From: JANNSX01 sp046348995
Lineage (GTDB): Bacteria > Pseudomonadota > Alphaproteobacteria > Rhizobiales > Hyphomicrobiaceae
NCBI GenBank assembly: GCA_046348995.1
Contig: JAXMDB010000010.1
Location: 62,001-126,000 of the forward strand
DNA length: 64,000 bases
Direction: 5' to 3'
The translations under genes were made by a program, and so were the position numbers. This document shows positions 26,998-36,080 of this stretch, piece after piece (position 1 is the first letter of the stretch; every line of letters starts with the position of its first letter). Below the pieces are notes generated by a model. The model did no database searches, was not told the DNA's origin, and worked only from the letters and a program-made list of their open reading frames with translations.

Positions 26998-29900
26998 ATG
27001 ACCGCGACCCTCGACACGCCACGCGAAATCACACTCTCCGGTGCCCCGGAAGGCCTCGATGCACTCGTCGTCGCGGGGATCGCGGCGGAGGGCGGCGCGT
27101 CGCATCCGGTGCTGCACGTCGTGCGCGACGACCGGCGGCTGGAGACGGCGGAGGCCGCGCTCAAGTTCTTCGCGCCAGATTTGCAGATCGTCACCTTCCC
27201 GGCCTGGGACTGCGTGCCCTACGACCGCGTCTCGCCTGGCGCCGATCTCGTCGCCCGCCGCGTGGCCGCGCTGGCGCGGCTCGGCCTCATGAAGCGCGAC
27301 AAACCGATGGTCGTGCTCGCGACCGTCAACGCGGTGCTGCAGCGCGTTCCAGGGCGCAAATTCCTGCGCGAGACGGCAAAGGTGCTGGCGCCCGATCAGC
27401 GGCTCGACATGGGCGAGCTCCGGCGCAGCCTCGAGATCGCCGGCTACGTCAATACCTCGACGGTCATGGAGCGCGGCGAGTACGCGGCCCGCGGCCACAT
27501 CGTCGATCTCTTTCCACCCGGCCGCACAAGCCCGGTGCGTCTCGACTTCTTCGGCGATACTATCGAGACCATCAAGCCTTTCGATCCCGAAACGCAGCGC
27601 ACCTCGAAGTCGGTCAATCGCGCCAATCTCTTGCCCGTCAGCGAGGCGAGCTTCGGCGAGGCCTCGATCTCACGCTTCCGCACCCGCTACATCGAGCTGT
27701 TCGGCGCCGTCACGCGCGATGACCCGCTCTACGAGGCGGTGAGCGCGGGTCAGCGCTTTCCGGGCCTGGAACATTGGCTGCCGCTGTTTCACGATAGCCT
27801 CGACACGCTTCTCGACTATCTTCCGGGCGCGAGCCTCGTGCTCGATCATTTAACGGACGACGCGGTCAAGGATCGCCTGGAGCAGATCACCGAGCACTAC
27901 GAGGCGCGCATCGATGGCCTGGAGCAGACGACGTTCGGCGCGCCGCCCTACAATCCGCTGCCACCGGATCGGCTCTATCTGAGCGACGCCGAATGGAAGG
28001 CGTTGCTCGCCTCGCATCCAGTGCGGCGGCTGTCGCCGTTCGAGGCGCCGGCGGCGCCGGGCGCGACCTCCGTCTCCCTCAAGGGCAAGGTCGGGCGCAA
28101 CTTCGCGGCCGAGCGGCAGGGCGATGGGGCGACCGTGTTCGATGCCGTCGTCGGGCACATCCGTACGCTGCAGGCGGCCGGCAAGCGCGTCATCCTGACC
28201 TCCTGGTCGCCTGGCGCTCGCGAGCGGCTCGCGCACTTGTTGACGGAGCACAAGCTCGAGCCGATCGCCAAGGTCGAGAACTGGCCGGAGGTCCTCAAGC
28301 TCGCCAAGGATACAGCGGGCTTCGCGGTGCTCGGCCTCGAGCACGGTATCGAGGCGCCCGATTTCGCGCTGATCGCAGAAGAGGACGTGCTCGGCGATCG
28401 TCTCGTCCGCCCGCGGCGGCAGGCGCGGAAGGCCTCCGACGTGCTGACCGAGGCCGCGAGCCTTTCCGTCGGCGACCTCGTCGTACACGTCGATCACGGC
28501 ATCGGGCGGTTCACGGGGCTCCGCACGATCACTGCGCTCGGCGCGCCACACGATTGCCTCGAGCTGCAATATCTCGGCGGCGACCGGCTCTATCTACCGG
28601 TCGAGAACATCGAGCTGCTCTCGCGCTACGGCAGCGAGTCAGACAGCGTCGTTCTCGACAAGCTCGGCAGTGCCGCGTGGCAGGCGCGCAAGGCCCGCTT
28701 GAAGACGCGCATTCGCGCGATCGCCAACGAGCTCATCAAGGTTGCAGCGGCCCGCCTCCTCAAGAAGGCGCCCGAGCTCGTGCTCAGCTCAGGTCTCGGT
28801 GACGAGTTCGCGCAACGCTTCCCCTATCAGGAGACGGAGGACCAGGAGGCGGCGATCCAGGCTGTCGCCGAGGATCTCGGCGCCGGCCGGCCGATGGACC
28901 GTCTCATCTGCGGCGACGTCGGCTTCGGCAAGACGGAGGTGGCGCTACGCGCGGCGTTCATCGCGGTGATGGCCGGCAAGCAAGTCGCCGTCGTCGTGCC
29001 GACGACGCTCTTGGCGCGCCAGCACACGAAGACGTTTACCGAGCGCTTCAAGGGGCTGCCGGTGCGCATCGCGCAAGCCTCGCGGCTCGTCTCGCAGAAA
29101 GAGATCAACGCCATGAAACCCGATCTTGCCGAGGGCAAGATCGACATCGTCATCGGCACACATGCGCTGCTCGGCAATGCGATCGCCTTCAAGGATCTGG
29201 GACTTCTCGTCATCGACGAGGAGCAGCACTTCGGCGTCAAGCACAAGGAGCGCCTGAAACAGCTGCGCGAGGACGTGCACGTGCTGACGCTGTCGGCGAC
29301 GCCGATCCCGCGCACGTTGCAGCTTGCCTTGACCGGTGTGCGCGAGCTGTCGCTCATCACGACACCGCCGGTCGATCGGCTCGCCGTCCGCACCTTCGTG
29401 ACGCCCTTCGATCCGGTCATCCTGCGCGATGCGCTGTTGCGTGAGCGCCTACGCGGCGGCCAGAGCTTCTATGTCGTGCCGCGCATCTCCGATTTGGACG
29501 AGGTGGCGGAATTCCTGCGCGAGGTGGTCCCTGAGCTCAAAGTCACCCGCGCCCACGGCCAGATGGCACCGGGCATGCTCGACGACGTCATGAACGCCTT
29601 CTACGACGGCGACTACGACGTGCTGCTCTCGACGACGATCGTCGAGTCAGGCCTCGACATTCCGCGCGCCAACACGCTGATCGTGCATCGCGCCGACATG
29701 TTCGGGCTGGCCCAGCTCTATCAGCTGCGCGGCCGCGTCGGCCGCTCGAAGGTGCGCGCCTACGCCTATTTCACTTTGCCCGCCGGGCAAAAGCTGACGC
29801 CGACGGCGGAGCGGCGCCTCAAGGTATTGCAATCGCTCGATACGCTTGGCTCCGGTTTCGCGCTCGCCTCGCACGACCTCGACATTCGCGGCGCCGGCAA

Positions 29901-30471
29901 CCTGCTCGGCGACGAGCAGTCGGGTCACATCCGCGAGGTCGGCTTCGAGCTCTATCAGCAGATGCTCGAAGAGGCGGTCGCCATGCTCAAGGGCGGCACC
30001 GAGCACGAGATCGAGGATCAGTGGAGCCCGCAGATCTCGATCGGCACCGCGGTGCTCATCCCCGAAAGCTACGTCACGGATCTCGAGCTCAGGCTCGGAC
30101 TCTACCGGCGTCTGGCCTCTCTCGACGACCGTCCAGCCATCGACGACTTCGCGGCCGAGCTGGTCGACCGCTTCGGCCCTCCACCCGACGAGGTGCGCGA
30201 CCTGCTCGAGATCGTCGAGATCAAGGGCCTGTGCCGCAAGGCGAACGTCGCGCAGATCGATGCGGGACCGAAGGGCGCTTCGCTCGCCTTCCGCGGCAAG
30301 ACCTTCGCCAATCCGGCGGCGCTGATCGCGCTGGTGCAGAAGAACGCCGACACGATGCGGCTGACGCCCGATGGCAAGCTCGTCGTCAAGGGCGATTGGG
30401 AGAAGCCTGAGGAGCGGTTAAAGGCGTCTCGGACGCTCGTGCGCCAGCTCGCGAAGATGGTGGCGGCGTAG
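26998..30471 (+). CDS. mfd: Transcription-repair coupling factor Mfd
   Basis: 1157 residues, normal for Mfd. UvrB-homology region in the first ~330 residues (VTFPAWDCVPYDRVSP), CarD-like RNA-polymerase interaction domain at about 480-550 (LSVGDLVVHVDHGIGRFTGL), Walker A GDVGFGKTE near 639, DEEQHFG near 740, and the TRCF C-terminal domain (about 1000-1110). It removes RNA polymerase stalled at lesions and recruits UvrA. The TAG stop lies inside the CGTAGGGCG tip of the repeat that follows. Confidence 0.97.
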   Translation: MTATLDTPREITLSGAPEGLDALVVAGIAAEGGASHPVLHVVRDDRRLETAEAALKFFAPDLQIVTFPAWDCVPYDRVSPGADLVARRVAALARLGLMKRDKPMVVLATVNAVLQRVPGRKFLRETAKVLAPDQRLDMGELRRSLEIAGYVNTSTVMERGEYAARGHIVDLFPPGRTSPVRLDFFGDTIETIKPFDPETQRTSKSVNRANLLPVSEASFGEASISRFRTRYIELFGAVTRDDPLYEAVSAGQRFPGLEHWLPLFHDSLDTLLDYLPGASLVLDHLTDDAVKDRLEQITEHYEARIDGLEQTTFGAPPYNPLPPDRLYLSDAEWKALLASHPVRRLSPFEAPAAPGATSVSLKGKVGRNFAAERQGDGATVFDAVVGHIRTLQAAGKRVILTSWSPGARERLAHLLTEHKLEPIAKVENWPEVLKLAKDTAGFAVLGLEHGIEAPDFALIAEEDVLGDRLVRPRRQARKASDVLTEAASLSVGDLVVHVDHGIGRFTGLRTITALGAPHDCLELQYLGGDRLYLPVENIELLSRYGSESDSVVLDKLGSAAWQARKARLKTRIRAIANELIKVAAARLLKKAPELVLSSGLGDEFAQRFPYQETEDQEAAIQAVAEDLGAGRPMDRLICGDVGFGKTEVALRAAFIAVMAGKQVAVVVPTTLLARQHTKTFTERFKGLPVRIAQASRLVSQKEINAMKPDLAEGKIDIVIGTHALLGNAIAFKDLGLLVIDEEQHFGVKHKERLKQLREDVHVLTLSATPIPRTLQLALTGVRELSLITTPPVDRLAVRTFVTPFDPVILRDALLRERLRGGQSFYVVPRISDLDEVAEFLREVVPELKVTRAHGQMAPGMLDDVMNAFYDGDYDVLLSTTIVESGLDIPRANTLIVHRADMFGLAQLYQLRGRVGRSKVRAYAYFTLPAGQKLTPTAERRLKVLQSLDTLGSGFALASHDLDIRGAGNLLGDEQSGHIREVGFELYQQMLEEAVAMLKGGTEHEIEDQWSPQISIGTAVLIPESYVTDLELRLGLYRRLASLDDRPAIDDFAAELVDRFGPPPDEVRDLLEIVEIKGLCRKANVAQIDAGPKGASLAFRGKTFANPAALIALVQKNADTMRLTPDGKLVVKGDWEKPEERLKASRTLVRQLAKMVAA

Positions 30472-30566
30472 GGCGGGTTGAGCGAATGCGAAGCCCGCCG
30501 CCACACGCACGATGTCTGCGGCGGCGGACTTCCCCCGGATCAAGTCCGGGCTCAGTCCGCCCTACG
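30467..30566. repeat. 100-bp inverted-repeat element at the mfd stop codon
   Basis: Termini CGTAGGGCGG and CCGCCCTACG are exact inverted copies. Inside is a hairpin CCCGGA-TCAAG-TCCGGG (30534-30550). The TAG of the left tip is the mfd stop codon. A 16-bp stretch beginning GCGAAGATGGT just before it recurs, imperfectly, just after the element at 30574-30589, as a flanking direct repeat. Non-coding. Confidence 0.7.
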
Positions 30567-30589
30567 GTTCAGTGCGAAGATGGTCGTGG

Positions 30590-30689
30590 CGTAGGGCGCG
30601 ATAGCCCCCTTCGGGCGTATTGCGCCACGCCAGCAGCCCGGATCCAGGTCGTTGCGGCGCAATACGCTGCAACGCTATTGCGCCCTACG
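30590..30689. repeat. Second 100-bp inverted-repeat element downstream of mfd
   Basis: Termini CGTAGGGCGCGATAG and CTATTGCGCCCTACG match with a single mismatch (a G-T pair in RNA). Same length and same outer CGTAGGGCG as the first element, but a different interior (CCCCCTTCGGGCG...), so it is a sibling, not a simple copy. It lies 23 bp after the first and 26 bp before the MBL-fold gene. Confidence 0.7.
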
Positions 30690-30715
30690 GTTCAGGGCGA
30701 AGCCACCTTCTCTGT

Positions 30716-31597
30716 TCACCGCCGGAAAACATAGTCGAACCCGCGCGGCGTCGCCACGAGCCGGCCGGCCGTCGGCGCCGGGAAATGGATCGGCAGAACG
30801 ATCTTCGCCGTATCCGCCGTCTCGGCGAAAAACCTGCGCCGCGAGCGTGCGGCCTCCGCCGGATCGCTGTCGAACACCGTCGACCATTGGGGCTCGCGAA
30901 CCTGGAAGGCATGATGCATCAGATCGCCAGTGACGATCGCGGTCTGCCCCTTCGAGGTGATCTCCACGCAGCAGTGATGCGGCGAATGACCGGGCGATGG
31001 GACCAGCCGGAACGTCTCGTCGAGCGCAAAGCCATCGCCGACGAGCAGGGCTTGCCCGGCCTCGACAATCGGACGGCAGTTGTAAGTCCAGGCGCTGTCA
31101 GGTGACGGCCCCGGCGGCTTGTCGCCGGTGGCCGCCACGCGCTCCCAATGCGCGTACTCGTCACGATGAAAGATGTACTTTGCATTCGGAAACGTGGGCA
31201 CCCAGCGGCCGTTCTCGAGCCGCGTGTTCCAGCCCGTGTGGTCGAAATGCAGATGCGTGCAGAAGACGTGCGTGATGGCCTCGGGCGTCAGACCCGCCGC
31301 ATCGAACGCCCGGCGCCACGGCTGCTTCGGGAAGTCGAGCGGCGCCGCATAGCCCTTGTCCTCGCCGGTGCAGGTGTCGATGAGCACGAGGTGGCGCGGC
31401 GTTCTTACGACGAAGGTCTGGTAGGTGATGATCATCCGTCCCGAGGCCGCGTCGAAGACGATCGGGTCCAGCGTTTCCAAATGCGCCCGCGCGATCCCGG
31501 CATCGTAGCCGATGAAGAAATCCTCCGGCCGCCGCCACGGGCCGTCGCGCTCGATCAAGCTCGCGATGGTGACGTCGCCGATCTGCAAGGCCTGCAT
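30716..31597 (-). CDS. MBL-fold metallo-hydrolase (lactonase-like)
   Basis: 293 residues. Zinc motif HLHFDHTG near residue 115, GDLMHHAFQ and PSPGHSPHHCCV, in the order of the metallo-beta-lactamase fold. The overall pattern (DTCTGEDKG, FPNAKYIFHRDEYAHW) is that of the AHL-lactonase/type II-like hydrolases. No signal peptide, so probably cytoplasmic. Substrate (lactone or ester) not proven. Divergent from the SDR gene. Confidence 0.88.
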   Translation of the reverse strand: MQALQIGDVTIASLIERDGPWRRPEDFFIGYDAGIARAHLETLDPIVFDAASGRMIITYQTFVVRTPRHLVLIDTCTGEDKGYAAPLDFPKQPWRRAFDAAGLTPEAITHVFCTHLHFDHTGWNTRLENGRWVPTFPNAKYIFHRDEYAHWERVAATGDKPPGPSPDSAWTYNCRPIVEAGQALLVGDGFALDETFRLVPSPGHSPHHCCVEITSKGQTAIVTGDLMHHAFQVREPQWSTVFDSDPAEAARSRRRFFAETADTAKIVLPIHFPAPTAGRLVATPRGFDYVFRR

Positions 31598-31720
31598 AGG
31601 TGATCTCCACTGCCGCTGCTCAGTATGTCACGGCCGGCGGGGCCTAGGGAGCCCGTGGCCGCCTTGACGCGTCAGCCCCATCCAGCCGAAATGACGCCAG
31701 TCGAGAGAGCGAGGATCGAG

Positions 31721-32482
31721 ATGACGAACCTGTTCCCCACCCTTCCCTATCGCGTCGCCATCGTCGGCGCCGGCAGCGGCATCGGCCGCACGACGGCCGA
31801 GTATCTCGCCCGCGCCGGCGTCACCATCCTCTGCATGGATCGCGACGACAAGGGCACGGCCGAAACCGTCGCCACGATCACCAAAGCCGGCGGCAAGGCC
31901 GAGGGCCTCCACTGCGACGTCACCGACGATGCGAGCGTTTTCGCCGCCGCCAAGGCCGCCGAGGCGAAGCACGGGCAGCTGCACGGCCTCGTCAATTGCG
32001 CCGGCATCACCGGCAAGACGGCCATCAAGCCGCACGAGGTCGACCTCGACGACTTCGATCGCGTTTACAAGATCAACCTGCGCGGCGCGATGATCCTGAC
32101 GAAGGCGTTCGTGCCGGGCATGCTCAAGCACAACTACGGCCGCATCCTTCACATCGCGTCCATCGCCGGCAAGGACGGCAACGCCGGCATGGCCGCCTAC
32201 TCGGCGACGAAGGCGGGCCTCATCGGTCTCGTCAAGTCGATGGGCAAGGACTACGCAGAGACCGGCATCACCATCAACGCGCTGGCGCCGGCCGTGATCC
32301 AGACGCCGATGGTCGATGCGCTGCCGCAGGCGACCATCGACTACATGGTGGCGAAGATCCCGATGAAGCGGCTCGGCGGTCTCGAGGAGGCGGCCGCGAT
32401 GATCGCCTGGATCGTCTCGCCGGCCGCGAGCTTCACGACGGCCTTCACGTTCGACCTCTCGGGCGGACGCGCGGTTTACTGA
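31721..32482 (+). CDS. Short-chain dehydrogenase/reductase
   Basis: 253 residues from MTNLFP, chosen over longer starts because Rossmann proteins begin close to the glycine motif and GAGGATCGAG precedes this ATG. GAGSGIG at 16-22 (NAD(P) binding), Asn in LVNCAG, Ser147, and YSATK at 160-164 (catalytic Tyr/Lys). Closest in feel to 3-oxoacyl-[ACP] reductase-type or sugar/alcohol SDRs; substrate not resolvable. The MBL-fold gene is divergent. Confidence 0.85.
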   Translation: MTNLFPTLPYRVAIVGAGSGIGRTTAEYLARAGVTILCMDRDDKGTAETVATITKAGGKAEGLHCDVTDDASVFAAAKAAEAKHGQLHGLVNCAGITGKTAIKPHEVDLDDFDRVYKINLRGAMILTKAFVPGMLKHNYGRILHIASIAGKDGNAGMAAYSATKAGLIGLVKSMGKDYAETGITINALAPAVIQTPMVDALPQATIDYMVAKIPMKRLGGLEEAAAMIAWIVSPAASFTTAFTFDLSGGRAVY

Positions 32483-32560
32483 GGATCGAGCGCACAATTG
32501 CGGAGCTCTTGGCGCCCCGCCATAGTGCGCGCGCCCGTCATCCTACGAAAGGACGTACCG

Positions 32561-32890
32561 ATGCTCCGCCTTCCACTGTTTGTCGTAGCCCTGGCCCTCG
32601 GTGCCGCGAGCGGCGGCGTTGCCTCAGCCGATGGCATCGACGATCTCAAGGGCAACTACGCTTTCGACTGGTTCCAAGACCCGGCAAATACCAAATGCGT
32701 CGAGGTCGACGCCGGCCTCCTCGCGACGTTCAAGTCGGCGGACTTCACCTGCGATCTGAGCGGCCATCCGACGTCGGGCGACTACACTGCGAAGACGTGC
32801 AGCAAGGCGGGCGGCAAGAGCGAGTATCTGATCTTCGACACTCGCGCGCATTGCGACGAGGAGCGCGAAACGCAGGCCGTGGCCGAGTAG
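32561..32890 (+). CDS. Small secreted protein, function unknown
   Basis: 109 residues. Signal peptide (MLRLPLFVVALALGAASGGVAS-ADG) and a mature part with four cysteines (KCVEV, FTCDL, KTCSK, AHCDE), probably forming two disulfides in the periplasm. An AAAGGA site precedes the ATG. No family recognised. Confidence 0.7.
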   Translation: MLRLPLFVVALALGAASGGVASADGIDDLKGNYAFDWFQDPANTKCVEVDAGLLATFKSADFTCDLSGHPTSGDYTAKTCSKAGGKSEYLIFDTRAHCDEERETQAVAE

Positions 32891-32918
32891 CCTCTCGCAT
32901 CAATTCAAAGGGGACGAC

Positions 32919-33407
32919 ATGCCGGCACTCGAGCTGGACGGTTTCGAGCTCGTCTATTCGATGATCGTCGACGAGCGCTCGATCGACGACAACGGGCACG
33001 TCAACGTCGCGCACTATTCGCTGTTCTTCGAGGAAGCCGCGAATGCGTGGCACCCGAAGTTCGGCATGTCGCTCGAGTACAAGGACAGGCACGGCGGCTC
33101 GTTCTTCGTCAGCGAGTGCCACATGAAGTATTTCCACGAGGCGCTGCTCGGGCAAACCCTCGATCACTACGGCCGCGTCTCTGAGCTTTCGGAAAAGGCC
33201 ACGCTCACCGATCTCTTGATCGTGGAGCGGGAGTCGGGCGAGCTCATCGCCGGGCAGGAGATGCTGTTCGTGCATGTCGACATCGAAGCCCGCCGCCCGG
33301 CGGCGATGCGCGATCCGTTGAAGAGCATGATCGCAGATTGGGTGAAGCGGCAGGCGCCGCGTGTGTCGCCGCTCCCCTACAAGCGGCGGCTCGAGTTCCG
33401 GCGCTAG
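32919..33407 (+). CDS. Hot-dog-fold acyl-CoA thioesterase
   Basis: 162 residues with the 4HBT signature: DDNGHVNVAHYSLFFEEAANAW followed by FVSECHMKYFHEALLGQTL. The Asn-Gly-His-Val segment carries the usual active-site residues of this fold, hydrolysing acyl-CoA or an aromatic acyl-CoA. AAAGGGG lies upstream. Substrate unknown. Confidence 0.83.
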   Translation: MPALELDGFELVYSMIVDERSIDDNGHVNVAHYSLFFEEAANAWHPKFGMSLEYKDRHGGSFFVSECHMKYFHEALLGQTLDHYGRVSELSEKATLTDLLIVERESGELIAGQEMLFVHVDIEARRPAAMRDPLKSMIADWVKRQAPRVSPLPYKRRLEFRR

Positions 33408-33710
33408 CGCACTGGGGTGAAGACAAGCCCGGTTCCGGCCGCCTGAAGAGGACGCCCCGCTGAACCGGAACCGGGCCCGATTGCCGAAGGAGACACTGCC
33501 CCCGCACGGCAAGACCCGCTGTGGAGACCCCTGGGGGAGACAGCGAGCGTCGCAGTTCTGTCGCAGATTTCAGCGCGGCGCTATCCGGATTTGCCCCTAT
33601 GTACGCCGAAGAAACTACGTAGAAGCCGGCCGGCCACGACTGCCACGCACGCAAGACTTCCAGTAAAGTGCCGTTTCGCGGATGATGTATGCGAGCACCG
33701 GGAGATGAGC
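33408..33710. other. Gap between thioesterase gene and small protein gene
   Basis: 303 bp with no credible gene. It holds a 12-bp inverted repeat (GCCCGGTTCCGG at 33427-33438 with its complement at 33465-33476), listed separately. The remainder up to the GGGAG before 33711 shows nothing recognisable. Confidence 0.6.
33427..33476. repeat. 12-bp inverted repeat with a 26-bp loop
   Basis: GCCCGGTTCCGG pairs exactly with CCGGAACCGGGC. It begins 20 bp after the thioesterase stop. No T-run, so not a standard terminator; possibly a repeat element or mRNA-end stabiliser. Confidence 0.7.
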
Positions 33711-34136
33711 ATGGCCGACCGCGGTTTCATGACGGGCCGCCAGATCGGGGAGACGGTCTGGCACGAGGCCGCTGGCCCAGGCAAGGCTGGCGGGCGGACC
33801 GTCGTGCTCGCCCTTTTCAACGGCCGCGTCGCGTTCGCGAACGGCGAGCAGGGCACGTACGCCGGCGTCGAGACGATCGACATGGGGACCGATTCGGAGC
33901 CGTTCACCGGCACGCACATCTTCATGCTCGGCGACGGATCGACATGCACTCAGGCTTTCACCGGTGTCGTCACATTCCGGCGCGACGATGGTTTCGTTTC
34001 CGGCAGCGGCACCTGGGACATGGCAACCGGCAATGGCCGGTTCGCGCACCTGCACGGCGGCGGCAGCTTCACGTGGTTGATCGACGGCGATCGCTACGAG
34101 GCCCAATTCCAAGAGGCGGCTGCTTCAACAGACTGA
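33711..34136 (+). CDS. Small beta-rich protein of unknown function
   Basis: 141 residues from ATG 33711, 7 nt after GGGAG (33705 is a nearby alternative). Pattern of alternating Gly/Thr and aromatic residues (TFRRDDGFVSGSGTWDMATGNGRFAHLHGGGSF) suggests a small beta barrel of the allene-oxide-cyclase/AttH-like type; this fold guess is weak. No signal peptide. Function unknown. Confidence 0.65.
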   Translation: MADRGFMTGRQIGETVWHEAAGPGKAGGRTVVLALFNGRVAFANGEQGTYAGVETIDMGTDSEPFTGTHIFMLGDGSTCTQAFTGVVTFRRDDGFVSGSGTWDMATGNGRFAHLHGGGSFTWLIDGDRYEAQFQEAAASTD

Positions 34137-34165
34137 CGCTCCGCCTTGACCCCGCCCGCGTCGCC

Positions 34166-34696
34166 TCAACTCTCCATGACTGGGTCGAGCCAGACAAGCC
34201 CATCGATGCGATAGACGTCGATGCCGGCGATGCCGAGATCGTCGAGGTCGTGCATGCTGATTCCGAAGGTGCCGTCACTCACCGGCCGGTTGACAATCTG
34301 GCCTCTTTCAGAGACCGGCGGCGTCGGCGATGATTGTGTCTCCGCCTCCTGACGATAAATTTCGCGGTAGGTCTCGTCGATCAGTGCCACGAGCTCGGCT
34401 CGCGTGAACTCTTTGCCATTTGTAGCCTTGATCAGTCGAACCGCATTGACCGCGAGGGGATAGGAGATGACGAGGCTCGCCTCGCTGGCCTTGACGACAA
34501 CTTCATCGCCGTCGATCAACCGAACAAGTCCATTCGGCAAATCTCGTAGGTCGATCCAGCCAAATGGATCACTCTCGCCATCAGCGAGCGCCTCTTCGTC
34601 CGGCTCGGACTCGATCGAAACCGTCTCCTCGGTTTCGTCGGAGCCCGGTTCGAACGGCAAATCTTCTAACGCAACAATATGGATTGCTATGGTCAT
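34166..34696 (-). CDS. Acidic orphan protein
   Basis: 176 residues, very acidic N-terminal third (PGSDETEETVSIESEPDEE), then LVRLIDGDEVVVKASEASLVISYP and EFTRAELVALIDETYREIYRQEA. Third-position usage is less G/C-biased than in its neighbours. No recognised domain; no signal or membrane segment. Likely cytoplasmic; function unknown. Confidence 0.6.
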   Translation of the reverse strand: MTIAIHIVALEDLPFEPGSDETEETVSIESEPDEEALADGESDPFGWIDLRDLPNGLVRLIDGDEVVVKASEASLVISYPLAVNAVRLIKATNGKEFTRAELVALIDETYREIYRQEAETQSSPTPPVSERGQIVNRPVSDGTFGISMHDLDDLGIAGIDVYRIDGLVWLDPVMES

Positions 34697-34859
34697 GCCC
34701 GCTCTCTTCCGCTCGACTGGCCATTGCGATGAAAGTGTAGACGGATTGTTGAGCTTCGTCTGCCCTAAGTGCGATCGCGATTGACAAGGAGTCCTCGTAC
34801 GGCAGCAGCATTTGCCGCGTCCGGCATGGCCCTCCCGCCTTGACCTCGCCCTTGTTCGC

Positions 34860-34922
34860 GCCTATCCACGACGGCGGGACACCCCTCCCCACCGAGGGGC
34901 AGCTATCTGGAAGGATAGACCG
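34860..34922 (+). ncRNA. serC-motif-like 5' leader
   Basis: Just upstream of serC, CCCCTC-CCCACC-GAGGGG (34882-34899) forms one hairpin and CTATC-TGGAAG-GATAG (34903-34918) another that holds the ribosome-binding GGAAGG in its loop. The sequence ACGGCGGGACACCCCTCC and this two-hairpin layout match my memory of the serC RNA motif of Hyphomicrobiales, a leader element of unknown ligand upstream of serC. Identity rests on recall, not a covariance search. Confidence 0.6.
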
Positions 34923-34924
34923 CC

Positions 34925-36079
34925 ATGAGCGATCTGCCGCGTCCGCGGGTGAAACCTGCGCGTCCGTTTTTCTCGTCCGGCCCCTGCGTCAAGCGCCCCG
35001 GCTGGACACCACAATCCCTCGACAATGCCCTTCTCGGCCGCTCGCATCGCGCGAAGCCCGGCAAGGCACGCTTGGCCGAGGCCATTCAACTGACCCACAA
35101 GCTGCTCGAGCTGCCGAAGGATTATCGCGTCGGCATCATGCCGGCCTCCGACACCGGCGCCTTCGAGGCGGCGATGTGGTCGATGCTGGGTCAGCGCGGC
35201 ATCGACGTGCTCGCCTGGGAGAGCTTCGGCTCGGGTTGGGCGAGCGACATCGTCAAGGAGCTCAAGCTCTCCGACGCGCGCGTGACGGAAGCCCCGTATG
35301 GCGCGCTGCCCGATCTCTCCAAGGTCGACTTCGACCGCGACGTGATCTTCACCTGGAATGGCACGACGTCGGGCGTCCGGGTACCCGACGGCAACTGGAT
35401 CGCCGATGACAGAAAAGGCCTCACCTTCGCCGATGCGACCTCGGCCGCCTTCGCACAAGCCATGGACTGGGGAAGGATCGATGTCGCGACCTTCTCGTTC
35501 CAGAAGGCGCTCGGCGGTGAGGCGCAGCACGGCGTGCTGATCCTCTCGCCGCGTGCGGTGGAGCGTCTGGAAACCTTCACGCCGAAATGGCCGATGCCGA
35601 AGATCTTCCGGCTCGCCAAGGGCGGAAAGCTCATCCAAGGCATCTTCGAGGGCGAGACCATCAACACGCCGTCGATGCTCGTGATCGAGGACTATCTCGA
35701 TGCGCTTCGCTGGGCGGAGCGGATCGGTGGCCTTAAGGCGCTGATCGCGCGGGCCGATGCAAACGCCGCAGTGATCGATCGCTGGGTCGCGAAGACGCCG
35801 TGGATCAAACATCTCGCGGCAGACCCGAGCACGCGCTCGAACACGTCCGTGTGCCTGACGTTCGACGCGGCCCATGTCGCGCCCGAGAAGCAGGCCGCGC
35901 TCGGCAAAGCGATCGCCGCGCGGCTCGAAGCCGAGGGGGCGGCTTACGATATCGGCGCCTATCGCGATGCGCCGCCGGGCCTACGCATCTGGTGCGGGTC
36001 GACGGTCGAGGTCTCCGATCTGGAAGCGCTGACGCCGTGGCTCGACTGGGCGTACGCCACCGAAACCGGGAGCGTGTGA
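34925..36079 (+). CDS. serC: Phosphoserine aminotransferase
   Basis: 384 residues, the alphaproteobacterial form. PLP-binding Lys in FSFQKALGGEAQHG, plus WNGTTSGVRVPDG and the N-terminal FSSGPCVKRPGW. It converts 3-phosphohydroxypyruvate and glutamate to O-phosphoserine. One base separates it from serA, so the pair is one operon behind the RNA-motif-like leader. Confidence 0.96.
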   Translation: MSDLPRPRVKPARPFFSSGPCVKRPGWTPQSLDNALLGRSHRAKPGKARLAEAIQLTHKLLELPKDYRVGIMPASDTGAFEAAMWSMLGQRGIDVLAWESFGSGWASDIVKELKLSDARVTEAPYGALPDLSKVDFDRDVIFTWNGTTSGVRVPDGNWIADDRKGLTFADATSAAFAQAMDWGRIDVATFSFQKALGGEAQHGVLILSPRAVERLETFTPKWPMPKIFRLAKGGKLIQGIFEGETINTPSMLVIEDYLDALRWAERIGGLKALIARADANAAVIDRWVAKTPWIKHLAADPSTRSNTSVCLTFDAAHVAPEKQAALGKAIAARLEAEGAAYDIGAYRDAPPGLRIWCGSTVEVSDLEALTPWLDWAYATETGSV

Positions 36080-36080
36080 C

